The position numbers and the translations under genes are program-made. A stretch of DNA of 64,000 nucleotides from CAZEHO01 sp964511945 (GTDB lineage: Bacteria; Actinomycetota; Acidimicrobiia; Spongiisociales; UBA11373). The stretch spans positions 1 through 64,000 of the forward strand of contig CAZEHO010000005.1 in assembly GCA_964511945.1 (NCBI GenBank), in the 5' to 3' direction. This document shows, piece after piece, positions 11,480-19,846 of this stretch (the first letter of the stretch is position 1; the number at the start of each line of letters is the position of its first letter). The notes below the pieces were generated by a model. It searched no databases and was not told where the DNA came from. It saw nothing but the letters and a program-made list of their open reading frames with translations.

Positions 11480-12723
11480 GCCGCGACGACGGCTGGTGGG
11501 AGGACGACGAGGCCCGGCGTGCAGCGCGCGACGATCTCGAACGGTTCCTCGAGCCGGAGCGGTTCGGGCTGCTCCGCGCCCTTCCGGCAATCGTTGCCGC
11601 CGGACTGTTCGTGCTCGTTGTCATCGGCATCATCGTGCTTCGGCCTACCGGTGAGGACCGTCCCGATCTCAGCCGGATCGGGATCTCCAGTAGCGTGTTC
11701 GACGCCACCGTGGAAGTGGTGGAGATCGTGCCCTGCACCGGCACGACGGCCGACGATGGGATTCCCTGCAGCGATGTCACGGTCCGGCTCGATGAGGGTC
11801 CGGATCGCGGAGACACGTTCGAGTTTCAGATGCCGGTCAGCCAGACTTCGCCCTCGTTCGAGCCCGGCGACCGCATCGTCATGGACTACCGGGACGATGC
11901 CGTCGAGGAGCGCTTCCGGTACTCGTACCTGGATCGGCAGCGGCGGCCGGTGCTGTGGGCGGTCGCAATCCTGTTCGCCCTGGTCGTCGTCGGGCTGGGG
12001 AGGCTCAAGGGGGTCGCCGCGCTGATCGGATTGCTGGCAACGGTGGTCATCCTGCTCCAGTTCGTGGTGCCGGCGATTCTCGACGGGCGTTCACCCGTGA
12101 TGGTGGCGGTGGTCGGAGCGGGGGCGGTCTCGTACGTTGCTCTGTACCTGGCGCACGGGTTCTCCCGGATGACCACGATTGCGCTCCTCGGCACGCTGGC
12201 TGCGCTGGCACTCACGGTGGTGCTGTCCTCGCTGACGATGGCGTTTGCCGGCATCACCGGGTTCGCCTCCGACGAGAGCTACATCATCTCCCTGGTGGGC
12301 ACCTTCGACGTTTCCGGGTTGGTGCTCGCCGGCATCGTTCTCGGCACGATCGGGGCGGTCGACGACGTCACGATCACGCAGGCGTCGGCCGTCTGGGAGC
12401 TGCATCGGGCCGCCCCCCACCTCGGCCCGCTCGAGTTGATCCGCGCCGGGGTCCGGGTGGGCCGGGACCATGTTGCATCCATGGTCAACACCCTGCTGCT
12501 GGCCTATGCCGGGGCGTCGATGCCGCTGCTGCTGTTCTTCGTGCTCGCCGATCAGTCGCTCGGCACGGTGGTCAATAGCGAGGTCGTCGCCACCGAGGTC
12601 ATCAGGACCCTGGTCGGGAGCATCGGCGTGGTAGCCGCGGTGCCATTCACCACCTGGCTGGCGGCGATCACGGTGAGCCGCACCCGCGGCGAGGGTGTCC
12701 CGCAGGCCGGCCCGGCCGAGTGA
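11476..12723 (+). CDS. YibE/F family membrane protein
   Basis: 415 residues. A cytoplasmic N-terminus (DDGWWEDDEARRAARDDLER) leads to a first membrane helix near residues 38-55, an extracytoplasmic beta-rich domain to about 150, then seven or so hydrophobic helices. The hallmark is LGTIGAVDDVTITQASAVW and LLLAYAGASMPLLLFF in the YibE/F domain. The family is a predicted multipass transporter or exporter of unknown substrate. ATG at 11476 overlaps the DUF2277 stop. Confidence 0.85.
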   Translation: MSRDDGWWEDDEARRAARDDLERFLEPERFGLLRALPAIVAAGLFVLVVIGIIVLRPTGEDRPDLSRIGISSSVFDATVEVVEIVPCTGTTADDGIPCSDVTVRLDEGPDRGDTFEFQMPVSQTSPSFEPGDRIVMDYRDDAVEERFRYSYLDRQRRPVLWAVAILFALVVVGLGRLKGVAALIGLLATVVILLQFVVPAILDGRSPVMVAVVGAGAVSYVALYLAHGFSRMTTIALLGTLAALALTVVLSSLTMAFAGITGFASDESYIISLVGTFDVSGLVLAGIVLGTIGAVDDVTITQASAVWELHRAAPHLGPLELIRAGVRVGRDHVASMVNTLLLAYAGASMPLLLFFVLADQSLGTVVNSEVVATEVIRTLVGSIGVVAAVPFTTWLAAITVSRTRGEGVPQAGPAE

Positions 12724-12799
12724 TCGCCTCAAGAAGCGGGGCTCCCGGCCGACGGGCAGATCGGCAGACCGACTCCGACGTGGCAGACTGCCCGCTGGC

Positions 12800-14242
12800 A
12801 TGACTACCGAACACCGCCCCACATGGGTCGCCGATGCGACCTTCTATCAAATCTTCCCCGACCGGTTCGCCAAATCGGATCGTGTCGACAAGCCCGCGAA
12901 CCTCGAATTGTGGGAGTCGCCGCCCACGGTCAACGGCTACAAGGGTGGTGACCTGCGGGGGATCACCGAGAAGCTCGACTGGCTCACGGATCTGGGCATC
13001 AACGCCATCTATTTGAACCCGATCTTCCAGTCGGCGGCGAACCACCGCTATCACACGCACGACTACCACCGGGTCGATCCGCTGCTCGGTGGGGACGAGG
13101 CGTTCGACGAACTGGTCGGTGCGTGCCACGACCGTGGGATCCGGGTGGTGATCGACGGGGTCTTCAATCACGCCAGCCGGGGTTTCTTCCGGTTCAACGA
13201 CATCCTCGAGAGCGGCGCGTCCTCGCCGTGGATCAACTGGTTCACCGTGCACCGGACTCCGACCAACGCCTACGACACCTCACTGCCGCCGGACTACGAC
13301 GCCTGGTGGAGCCTGCACGCACTCCCCAAGTTCAACACCGATAACCCCGAGGTGCGGGAGTACCTGATGCGGGTGGGGGAGTACTGGATGCGGCGGGGTG
13401 CCGACGGCTGGCGGCTCGACGTGCCGGAGGAGATCAAGACCGAGGGCTTCTGGGAGGAGTTCCGGTCACGCGTCCGCGCAGTGAATCCCGACGCATACCT
13501 GGTGGGTGAGATCTGGGACGCGGCGACGGGGTGGATCAACGATCTCACCCGCTTCGACGGCGTGATGAACTACCAGCTCACTTCTGCCGTGCTGCGCTTC
13601 GCCGCCGGCGGCCGAATCGATCGGGATGTGGTCGCTCCAGTCAACATGACCCTCGACCCGTCCTTGAATGGTCACGAGTACCGGCGAGCCCTCGACCGCC
13701 TCTTCGACCTGTACCCGGAGGATGCCCACCGGGCGAACCTCAACCTGCTGGGCTCGCACGACACTCCACGGGTGCTGAGCATGGTGGGCGGCGATGCGGC
13801 GTCGGTGATCCTGGCGAACGTGCTCGTGTTCACCTTCCCCGGCGCGCCCTGCATTTACTACGGAGACGAGATCGGGCTCACCGGGCATCAAGACCCGGGC
13901 TCCCGGGGGGCGTTCCCGTGGCATGACGAGGGGCACTGGAACCACGAGCTGTTGGGAGCGTACCGTTCACTGACGGCCCTGCGGCGAGATCATCCGGCAT
14001 TGCGCCACGGCAGCTACCGGCATTTGCTGGCTGAAGCTCAGGTGTATGCCTTCGTGCGGGAGCACGGCAGCGAGCGCCTGGTCGTCGCGGTGAACGCAGG
14101 GGACCACGCGGTGCACCCGTGGGCCGAACTGGACGGGGGCGGCGCCGAACGGATCTGGGGCACGGGGGAGGCATCGATCGGCGACGGAGCCGCTCGATTC
14201 GCCCTCGAGCCTCGCAGCGCCGGCGTCTGGCGCATCCACTGA
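12800..14242 (+). CDS. Glycoside hydrolase family 13 (neopullulanase/cyclomaltodextrinase-like)
   Basis: 480 residues. All GH13 regions are visible: region I DGVFNHASR, region II GWRLDVPEE with nucleophile Asp207, region III GEIWD with acid Glu237, region IV LLGSHDTPR with Asp321. ALPKFNTDNPEVREYL resembles the MPKLNT block of neopullulanase and cyclomaltodextrinase. It lacks the long N-terminal domain of typical neopullulanases and has no signal peptide, so it probably hydrolyses maltodextrins or cyclodextrins in the cytoplasm. ATG at 12800 directly precedes the catalytic barrel; an upstream frame to 12695 is Arg-rich and not family-like. Confidence 0.9.
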   Translation: MTTEHRPTWVADATFYQIFPDRFAKSDRVDKPANLELWESPPTVNGYKGGDLRGITEKLDWLTDLGINAIYLNPIFQSAANHRYHTHDYHRVDPLLGGDEAFDELVGACHDRGIRVVIDGVFNHASRGFFRFNDILESGASSPWINWFTVHRTPTNAYDTSLPPDYDAWWSLHALPKFNTDNPEVREYLMRVGEYWMRRGADGWRLDVPEEIKTEGFWEEFRSRVRAVNPDAYLVGEIWDAATGWINDLTRFDGVMNYQLTSAVLRFAAGGRIDRDVVAPVNMTLDPSLNGHEYRRALDRLFDLYPEDAHRANLNLLGSHDTPRVLSMVGGDAASVILANVLVFTFPGAPCIYYGDEIGLTGHQDPGSRGAFPWHDEGHWNHELLGAYRSLTALRRDHPALRHGSYRHLLAEAQVYAFVREHGSERLVVAVNAGDHAVHPWAELDGGGAERIWGTGEASIGDGAARFALEPRSAGVWRIH

Positions 14243-14339
14243 ACCTCGAGCCCAGGTTGAGGGTTTCCCTCGTTCGGGCGCACGACCGGGGATTGGCGCG
14301 AAACCCGGATACGCTCGCAGGAACGCAACAGGAGCAACC

Positions 14340-14738
14340 GTGACCAATCTCCCTAGCAGCGATACCGAATGGCGAATGAAGCTGTCGCCGGAGCAGTTCC
14401 ACATCCTGCGCGAGGCCGGGACGGAACGTGCCTTCACCGGTGCCTACTGGGATGAGAAGGATCCGGGGTTGTACCGCTGCGCCGGATGCGGAACCGGCCT
14501 GTTCCGCTCGGACACGAAGTACGACTCCGGCAGCGGATGGCCGTCGTTCTGGGAGCCGATCGAGCCCGGGTTGGTCACCGAGAGGGAGGATCGTTCCCAC
14601 GGAGTGACGCGGACCGAGGTGGTTTGCGAAACCTGCGGCGGACACCTGGGCCACGTGTTCCCCGACGGGCCGCAGCCGACCGGATTGCGGTACTGCATGA
14701 ACAGCGCGGCGCTGGACCTGGAGCGCGACGACGCGTGA
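14340..14738 (+). CDS. msrB: Peptide-methionine (R)-S-oxide reductase MsrB
   Basis: 132 residues. Zinc knuckles C-A-G-C and C-E-T-C, the SGSGWPSFWEPI block, GGHLGHVFPDGP and the catalytic Cys in LRYCMNSAAL are all present. It reduces methionine-R-sulfoxide in proteins using thioredoxin. GTG at 14340 is preceded by AGGAG. The stop overlaps the GTG of the DNA glycosylase gene, joining protein and DNA repair in one transcript. A TACGCT box near 14310 could be its -10. Confidence 0.95.
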   Translation: MTNLPSSDTEWRMKLSPEQFHILREAGTERAFTGAYWDEKDPGLYRCAGCGTGLFRSDTKYDSGSGWPSFWEPIEPGLVTEREDRSHGVTRTEVVCETCGGHLGHVFPDGPQPTGLRYCMNSAALDLERDDA

Positions 14739-15343
14739 AGCTGGCCGCAGGTGCCGATGGGCGCCGCCGGTGCTGGTGGGCAGTCGGCGACGATCTGTAC
14801 GAGGGGTACCACGACGTCGAATGGGGTCGGCCCACGGCCGACGATCGGACCCTCTTTGAGAAGCTGGTGCTCGAGGGCTTCCAGGCCGGATTGTCGTGGA
14901 TCACGATTCTCCGCAAGCGCGACCGATTCCGGGAGGTGTTCCACGACTTCCATCTGGCAGCGGTGGCTGCGATGACCGACGCCGATGTGGAGAGACTGCT
15001 CGAGGATCGCAGGATCATCAGGCATCGCGGCAAAATCGAGGCGGCCATCCACAACGCCGGGATCGCCTTGCAGTCGATTGAGCGGGAAGGATCGCTCGCG
15101 GCGGTGGTGTGGCCGTTTGCGGCGCCACCGGGGCCGCCTCCGGTCACGATTCCGGCTACCACGAACGGATCGACGGCGCTGGCAAAGCGACTCCGTAGTG
15201 ATGGGTGGCGCTTCGTCGGCCCGACCACCGTCTACGCCTTCATGCAGGCGATGGGGCTGGTGAACGACCACCTCGAGGGGTGCTGGGTTCGGGACGAGGT
15301 GGAAGCCGCCCGGGTGGTGGTGCTGGCGAATCTTGACAGCTGA
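14735..15343 (+). CDS. tag: DNA-3-methyladenine glycosylase I
   Basis: 202 residues, full length for Tag. Zinc site: Cys13 in RRCWWAVGDD, His26 in YHDVEWG, and the C-terminal His and Cys of NDHLEGCW. The base-pocket segment is LVLEGFQAGLSWITILRKR. The enzyme removes 3-methyladenine from alkylated DNA. GTG at 14735 overlaps the msrB stop (GTGA); the frame continues upstream but that is antisense-like msrB sequence. Confidence 0.93.
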   Translation: MKLAAGADGRRRCWWAVGDDLYEGYHDVEWGRPTADDRTLFEKLVLEGFQAGLSWITILRKRDRFREVFHDFHLAAVAAMTDADVERLLEDRRIIRHRGKIEAAIHNAGIALQSIEREGSLAAVVWPFAAPPGPPPVTIPATTNGSTALAKRLRSDGWRFVGPTTVYAFMQAMGLVNDHLEGCWVRDEVEAARVVVLANLDS

Positions 15344-15411
15344 GGACTAACGGCCCTGGGTAGGGGAGAGCGGTTCGGTGATGCTGTCGGAGACGCAGTG
15401 TTCGGAGGGGA

Positions 15412-18400
15412 ATGTCGTTTCCACCGCCGCCACCGTCCGACGGTGGTCCGCCTCCGCCGCCGCCCGGTCAGCCGTTCGTGCCGCCACCTGGTGGGGCCTT
15501 GCCGCCGCAACCCCCGCAACCGCCCCAATCCGAGGAACGGCGGCGGAGCCTGTTGCTGCTGTGGCTGTTCGGGGCCGTGATCGCAGTGGGTGGTGGGGTC
15601 GCTGTTGTCCTGGCGCTCACGGGCGGTGATGACCCGGTTGCGGCCCCGAGTTCCACCGCTGCCCCTGACGATTCGGTGAGTACGACGATCGGGCCTGTTG
15701 GCGATGGCACCACTCCAACGACTGCCGGGCCTCCACCCGGTATCGACCCGGCGATCAACTGGCGCCAGGTGGATCCGATGCAGTTCCTGCTTCCCGGCGA
15801 GCAGCGCATCAACGACGTAGTCGTGCATGCCGAACGGTTGGTGGCGGGCGGAACCTCGCTGAACTATCGCCTTCCCGAGGCGGTCATCTCGCTGTCGGAT
15901 GGCGGAGGGCCCGTCTCCGTCGCCGACTGGGAGATCGCTGTGACGGCGGTGAACCTCGATGCGTCGGCCGACATCGCGGCCTTCGATGCAGAGAACGAAC
16001 CGGCCCCCGAAGGCTTCCGCTACATCATGGTGACGCTGCAGGTGACGAACCAGCGCGATGAAACACGCCAGGTGCTCAGCGGCGCCGATCTCACGTTGTG
16101 GGGACCGGATGAGCGGCCGGTAGCCGAAGAAGTGTGGTGCGGGACGCTCCCAGAGAGCCTTCGAGGGCGCCTCGAATTGGGCGAATCGATGACGGGGAAC
16201 GTCTGCCTGGCGATGCTCGAGGAGGATTTCGGTGACGGCCTGGTGCTCGGCGTCACGGTCGAGGATTCCGAACTGGGCGATTGGGATGCCTCGGTGTGGA
16301 CGTCGGAGGATGGGGAAACCTGGAGTCGCGGTGGCGATCCGGATCTGGAGGGGGCCGGTGTCCAGACCATCACCCGGATGGCCGTGTTCGATGGCTGGGT
16401 CTACGCCATCGGCCGGGCCGGGGAGGAGGACCGAGACGGGGCCATCTGGCGGTCGGGCGACGGCACGGGCTGGGACCGGCTAGACGTTCCCGCATTGGGT
16501 GGGCCCGGTGATCAATTCCTCACCGACTTGATGACGGCCGACGGACGGCTGTACATCGGAGGATCGACGGAATTGCCGCTTGCCCCCGGAGAAGACACCA
16601 GTGCCTGGAATCCGGATGTGCTGGAACACTGGCAGCGGGAAGCCGTGACCGATCGAGGTGCACTGTGGGTCAGTGACGATGGTCTGGCGTGGGAAACGAT
16701 TGTGCTGGAGGGTCCCGCATCCGGGCTGGCTCATGTCGACAAGGTCGTCGCGTACCAGGGCCGGCTCAAATTGCTCGGCACCCATGTCGACGGTCAGTTG
16801 GCGATGGTGTCGTCGTCCGGAGGCGGCCCATGGGAATCCATTGCTCTCCCGGCGTATGACATGAGTCGCTGGGGCTTCTCGACGGCTGAGATGGTCGGTG
16901 ATCGTATGTATGTGCTCGGCACCGGATCGCTGATGAGCACCGACGGAATCACCTGGGAGACCGGCGGTGGGATCGGCGTGATCGATGCCACGCCTGCCGG
17001 AGAGGGATTGCTGGCGGTGGGTGCAGGTGGTGGATGGAATACCGAGGGACCGATCTGGTACCGGGAGAGCCGTCCGGTGATGCGGGTGCTCGACGGGTCG
17101 GGGGTGTGGCATCACGTCCGCGGGTTCTCGCTGCTCGCCGATGGAGAGTTCGGCGACATGTCCGCGGTCGTCCTCTGGCAGAACCGGTTCGTGGCGGTCG
17201 GCATGGCCACCGCCAATGGAACCGATGATGCTGCGGTCTGGATCGGTGGCGGACCGGAGGGTTCGGCAGTTCCGGACCTGGCGGAGGCTGACGTGTTCCT
17301 GCCCGATCCGCCGGTGCAGTATCCGACTGAGCCGACGGGCGACCTGGTCCAATTCGACGGTGCGAATTGGGAGGTGCTGGATCTCGGGCAGGAGTTGACG
17401 CCGGAAGCGGAAGAGTCGCTCGACGTGTACCAGCTTTTCACCGAATTCATTGCCCGCGATGGCGATGGGGGGCTGTGGGCGGCCAGTCGTCGCGAAGGCG
17501 TGTTCCTCTTCGATGGCAACGGCTGGACCGAGTTCGACCTCTCCCACGGTCTGCCGTCACTCCAGGTCTGGGATCTCGATACCGACGCCGACGGCACGGT
17601 GTGGGCCGGCACCGCAGCCGGCCCTGCGTACTTCGATGGCATGCGCTGGCAGGCGGGGTCGCTGCCGTCGGCAATCACTCTCCCGCATGTGACGGAACTG
17701 GCGGCCGATGCCGACGGTTCGGTGTGGGTGGCCACTCTCAGCGGGCTGGTCCGCTGGGACGGCGCAACATGGACGCCATTCACGATGGACGATGGGCTCC
17801 CGTCGTCGGTGGTGACCGACGTCCAGATTGCGGCCGGCGGCGTCTGGGCGATGACACCTGCGGGGATCGGGCATTGGGATGGGTCATCGTGGGTCGCGTT
17901 CATGGAGCCGGAGCATCGGCCGTACTACGAGGCCTATCCCTACGCTTCCCCGCTGGACACCGCTCTCTACTTCGCACCCGGGTCCGACCGGGACGCCGGG
18001 GACCACAGCGAGGATGTGTGGCGGCTCGAACCCGGCGGCAGTGTCGCTGTGCAGTTGGCCGACGAGTCGACCTACAAGGACATCGCCCTGGCCCCAGACG
18101 GGACGCTCTATGTGGCGACCGATATCAATGGGCTGTTCGTCGTCGGTCCTGATGTCCAGAACGTCGACACCATCGAGGGCGTGCGCTTGATCCACATCGG
18201 GGACCTATGGACCGCACCAACCGGCGACGTTTGGATGAACGCCGCCAAGGGGCTCTTCCAGATCCACCAGCCCGGAATCGTGACCCGGCACACCGAGGTG
18301 TCCGGGCTCGGATACACATTAATCGCGCCTGATGAGGGGTTCGCCGACGGTGCGGTGATCGATCTGGTCTTCGGTCCCGGCGGCGAGGTCTGGGCCTTCG

Positions 18401-18426
18401 TGTACGCGATGCAGCCGGAGCGGTAG
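15412..18426 (+). CDS. Large membrane-anchored protein with propeller repeats
   Basis: 1004 residues. A cytoplasmic Pro-rich stretch (1-40) precedes RRR and a single membrane helix (46-68); the remainder is extracytoplasmic. A DUF4352-like beta domain may cover about 150-290 (YIMVTLQVTNQRDETRQVL). From about 300 there are repeats of sialidase/Kelch-like W-T-S-E-D-G-E-T-W type, and from about 690 repeats of two-component-regulator-propeller type (DGLPSLQVWDLDTDADGTVW, DGSVWVATLSGLVRWDGATW). No catalytic residues are evident; a surface sensor or adhesion role is plausible but unproven. GGAGGGG precedes the ATG. The last 108 nt overlap the convergent LLM gene. Confidence 0.85.
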   Translation: MSFPPPPPSDGGPPPPPPGQPFVPPPGGALPPQPPQPPQSEERRRSLLLLWLFGAVIAVGGGVAVVLALTGGDDPVAAPSSTAAPDDSVSTTIGPVGDGTTPTTAGPPPGIDPAINWRQVDPMQFLLPGEQRINDVVVHAERLVAGGTSLNYRLPEAVISLSDGGGPVSVADWEIAVTAVNLDASADIAAFDAENEPAPEGFRYIMVTLQVTNQRDETRQVLSGADLTLWGPDERPVAEEVWCGTLPESLRGRLELGESMTGNVCLAMLEEDFGDGLVLGVTVEDSELGDWDASVWTSEDGETWSRGGDPDLEGAGVQTITRMAVFDGWVYAIGRAGEEDRDGAIWRSGDGTGWDRLDVPALGGPGDQFLTDLMTADGRLYIGGSTELPLAPGEDTSAWNPDVLEHWQREAVTDRGALWVSDDGLAWETIVLEGPASGLAHVDKVVAYQGRLKLLGTHVDGQLAMVSSSGGGPWESIALPAYDMSRWGFSTAEMVGDRMYVLGTGSLMSTDGITWETGGGIGVIDATPAGEGLLAVGAGGGWNTEGPIWYRESRPVMRVLDGSGVWHHVRGFSLLADGEFGDMSAVVLWQNRFVAVGMATANGTDDAAVWIGGGPEGSAVPDLAEADVFLPDPPVQYPTEPTGDLVQFDGANWEVLDLGQELTPEAEESLDVYQLFTEFIARDGDGGLWAASRREGVFLFDGNGWTEFDLSHGLPSLQVWDLDTDADGTVWAGTAAGPAYFDGMRWQAGSLPSAITLPHVTELAADADGSVWVATLSGLVRWDGATWTPFTMDDGLPSSVVTDVQIAAGGVWAMTPAGIGHWDGSSWVAFMEPEHRPYYEAYPYASPLDTALYFAPGSDRDAGDHSEDVWRLEPGGSVAVQLADESTYKDIALAPDGTLYVATDINGLFVVGPDVQNVDTIEGVRLIHIGDLWTAPTGDVWMNAAKGLFQIHQPGIVTRHTEVSGLGYTLIAPDEGFADGAVIDLVFGPGGEVWAFVYAMQPER

Positions 18427-19266
18427 CGGCGGGCCCTCCGCGATATGCGCCTCCCAGGCCTCGAGGGTGTCGACCGGCCAGCCGATGTGCTCCAGCCACC
18501 AGGTGACGCCGGCCTCGGCGTGGGTGGCTACGAGTTCCGGACCCGCCTCACGCCGGCCGAAGGTCGAGTCGCCCACCATGACCTCGAAGGGCTCGTCGCT
18601 CGGGCGGTGAGCTGCGACGTAGGCGATGATCTCGCGGATCTCGTCGTGTGACAGATCGCGTGGCATGTTCTGTTCGTCGACCGCGATCGGGACGACCCCA
18701 TCCCATTGGGCGGCGCGGCGGAACGGCCGGCGGTTGGGCCACATGCCACCGACCCAGATGGGGATCCGGGGTTCCTGGACCGGAGTAGGGATGAAGCGGG
18801 CGCCCTTCACCGTGTAGTGCTCGCCGGCGTGATCGACCGGTTCGCCCGACCAGAGTGCGGTGAGCACCTCGAGTCCCTCGTCGAGCTGGTCGGCGCGGGT
18901 GCGATTGTTCTCAGCATCACCGAGGTCACCGAAATCGATATCGGGGGGCCAGCCGATCCCGACCCCGAGGATGACCCGGCCGCCGGAGAGACGGTCGAGG
19001 GCGACCGTTTCCCGGGCCAGCTTGGTGGGCCGGCGGCGGGGGAGGGGAGTAACCATGGGTCCGATCATCACCCGCTCGGTGGCCGTTGCCACCGCCGCCA
19101 GGACGATCCAGGGATCGGTGACCGGACCCGCCCAGTCGCCGATCCGGATGTGGTCCCAGATGAAGTAGGCGTCCCACCCGGCTTCCTCAGCGGTGCGGGC
19201 GAGGCGAACGTGATCGGCGGGGTCGCCGAAGGTACCGAAACACGGAACGGAGAGTGCAAAGCGCAT
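18319..19266 (-). CDS. LLM-class flavin/F420-dependent oxidoreductase
   Basis: 315 residues, a luciferase-like TIM barrel: MRFALSVPCFGTFGDPADHV, ARTAEEAGWDAYFIWDH, LDRLSGGRVILGVGIGWPPD and IPIWVGGMWPNRRPFRRAAQ. Actinobacterial members generally use F420 or FMN; the substrate is unknown. The ATG at 19266 has TAGCGT 6 nt upstream (leaderless). The last 35 codons overlap the 3' end of the convergent propeller gene and do not look family-like (GPDLAAGTEDQIDHRTVGE), so the C-terminus may have been extended by loss of an earlier stop. Confidence 0.88.
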   Translation of the reverse strand: MRFALSVPCFGTFGDPADHVRLARTAEEAGWDAYFIWDHIRIGDWAGPVTDPWIVLAAVATATERVMIGPMVTPLPRRRPTKLARETVALDRLSGGRVILGVGIGWPPDIDFGDLGDAENNRTRADQLDEGLEVLTALWSGEPVDHAGEHYTVKGARFIPTPVQEPRIPIWVGGMWPNRRPFRRAAQWDGVVPIAVDEQNMPRDLSHDEIREIIAYVAAHRPSDEPFEVMVGDSTFGRREAGPELVATHAEAGVTWWLEHIGWPVDTLEAWEAHIAEGPPLPLRLHRVHEGPDLAAGTEDQIDHRTVGEPLIRRD

Positions 19267-19272
19267 GGCTCC

Positions 19273-19278
19273 ACGCTA
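19273..19278 (-). promoter_or_regulatory. Probable -10 box of a leaderless promoter (LLM gene)
   Basis: TAGCGT on the minus strand, 6 nt before the ATG at 19266. Confidence 0.5.
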
Positions 19279-19299
19279 CGCCGCAGGTGTGACGCGAAA

Positions 19300-19326
19300 G
19301 AGGGGCCGGTGCGGAGCCGGCCCCTC
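19300..19326 (-). terminator. Rho-independent terminator of the thioredoxin gene
   Basis: GAGGGGCCGG and CCGGCCCCTC form a perfect 10-bp stem around a 7-nt loop. It lies about 22 nt past the thioredoxin stop and is followed on the minus strand by a short T run (CTCTTTCG). Confidence 0.8.
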
Positions 19327-19348
19327 AGGTCGCTCTGTCGGCTGACCC

Positions 19349-19744
19349 TCAGTGAGCGTGGTCGTGGGTGTCCTGGTCTCCGGCGGCCTGCGCCTCGGCG
19401 ATTTGACGGCGGACGTCTTCCATGTCGATGGCCTTGACCTGGCCGACCAGATCCTCGAAGGCATCGGCCGGCAGCGCTCCCGGCTGCGAGTAGAGCACAA
19501 CGTTCTCGCGGAACACCATCAGCGTCGGGATCGACCGGATGTTGAAGTATCCGGCGAGCTCCGGCTGGTCCTCGGTGTCGACCTTGCCGAACACGATGTC
19601 CTCGTGAGTCTCCGAGGCGGTCTCGAAGGTCGGGGCGAACATGCGGCAGGGCCCGCACCATTCCGCCCAGAAATCGACGATCACTGTGTCGTTGTTGGTG
19701 ATCATGTCCTCGAAGTTGTCTTTGGTCAGCGTGACGGTGGCCAT
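19349..19744 (-). CDS. trxA: Thioredoxin
   Basis: 131 residues. VIVDFWAEWCGPCRMFAPTF carries the active-site Cys30-Gly-Pro-Cys33; the cis-Pro loop is RSIPTLMVFREN. It reduces protein disulfides, and also persulfides, in the cytoplasm. After the normal fold (about 107 residues) there is a 20-residue tail ending in DQDTHDHAH, His-rich and possibly metal-binding. ATG at 19744 has AGGAG upstream. It is set off from the upstream aminotransferase by a 102-nt gap with its own promoter and a CsoR/CstR-like operator, and ends in a strong terminator, so it is a separately regulated unit. Confidence 0.93.
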   Translation of the reverse strand: MATVTLTKDNFEDMITNNDTVIVDFWAEWCGPCRMFAPTFETASETHEDIVFGKVDTEDQPELAGYFNIRSIPTLMVFRENVVLYSQPGALPADAFEDLVGQVKAIDMEDVRRQIAEAQAAGDQDTHDHAH

Positions 19745-19803
19745 TGGTGCTCCTGAAATCTGTGGCTGTTCATCCGAACGCGCCGGTGTCGCCGGGCATT
19801 CCA

Positions 19804-19831
19804 ATCATAGCAGCAATACCCGGGGGGGTAT
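19804..19831 (-). promoter_or_regulatory. Thioredoxin promoter with CsoR/CstR-like operator
   Basis: On the minus strand ATACCC-CCCC-GGGTAT (19816-19831) is a palindrome of the type bound by CsoR-family repressors (copper-sensing CsoR, persulfide-sensing CstR). TATGAT (19804-19809) is a good -10 box, and the palindrome covers the -35 region, so a bound repressor would block RNA polymerase. The operator match is from memory of published consensus forms; the cognate regulator is not in the window. Confidence 0.65.
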
Positions 19832-19846
19832 ATTTCCGATTCCTGA

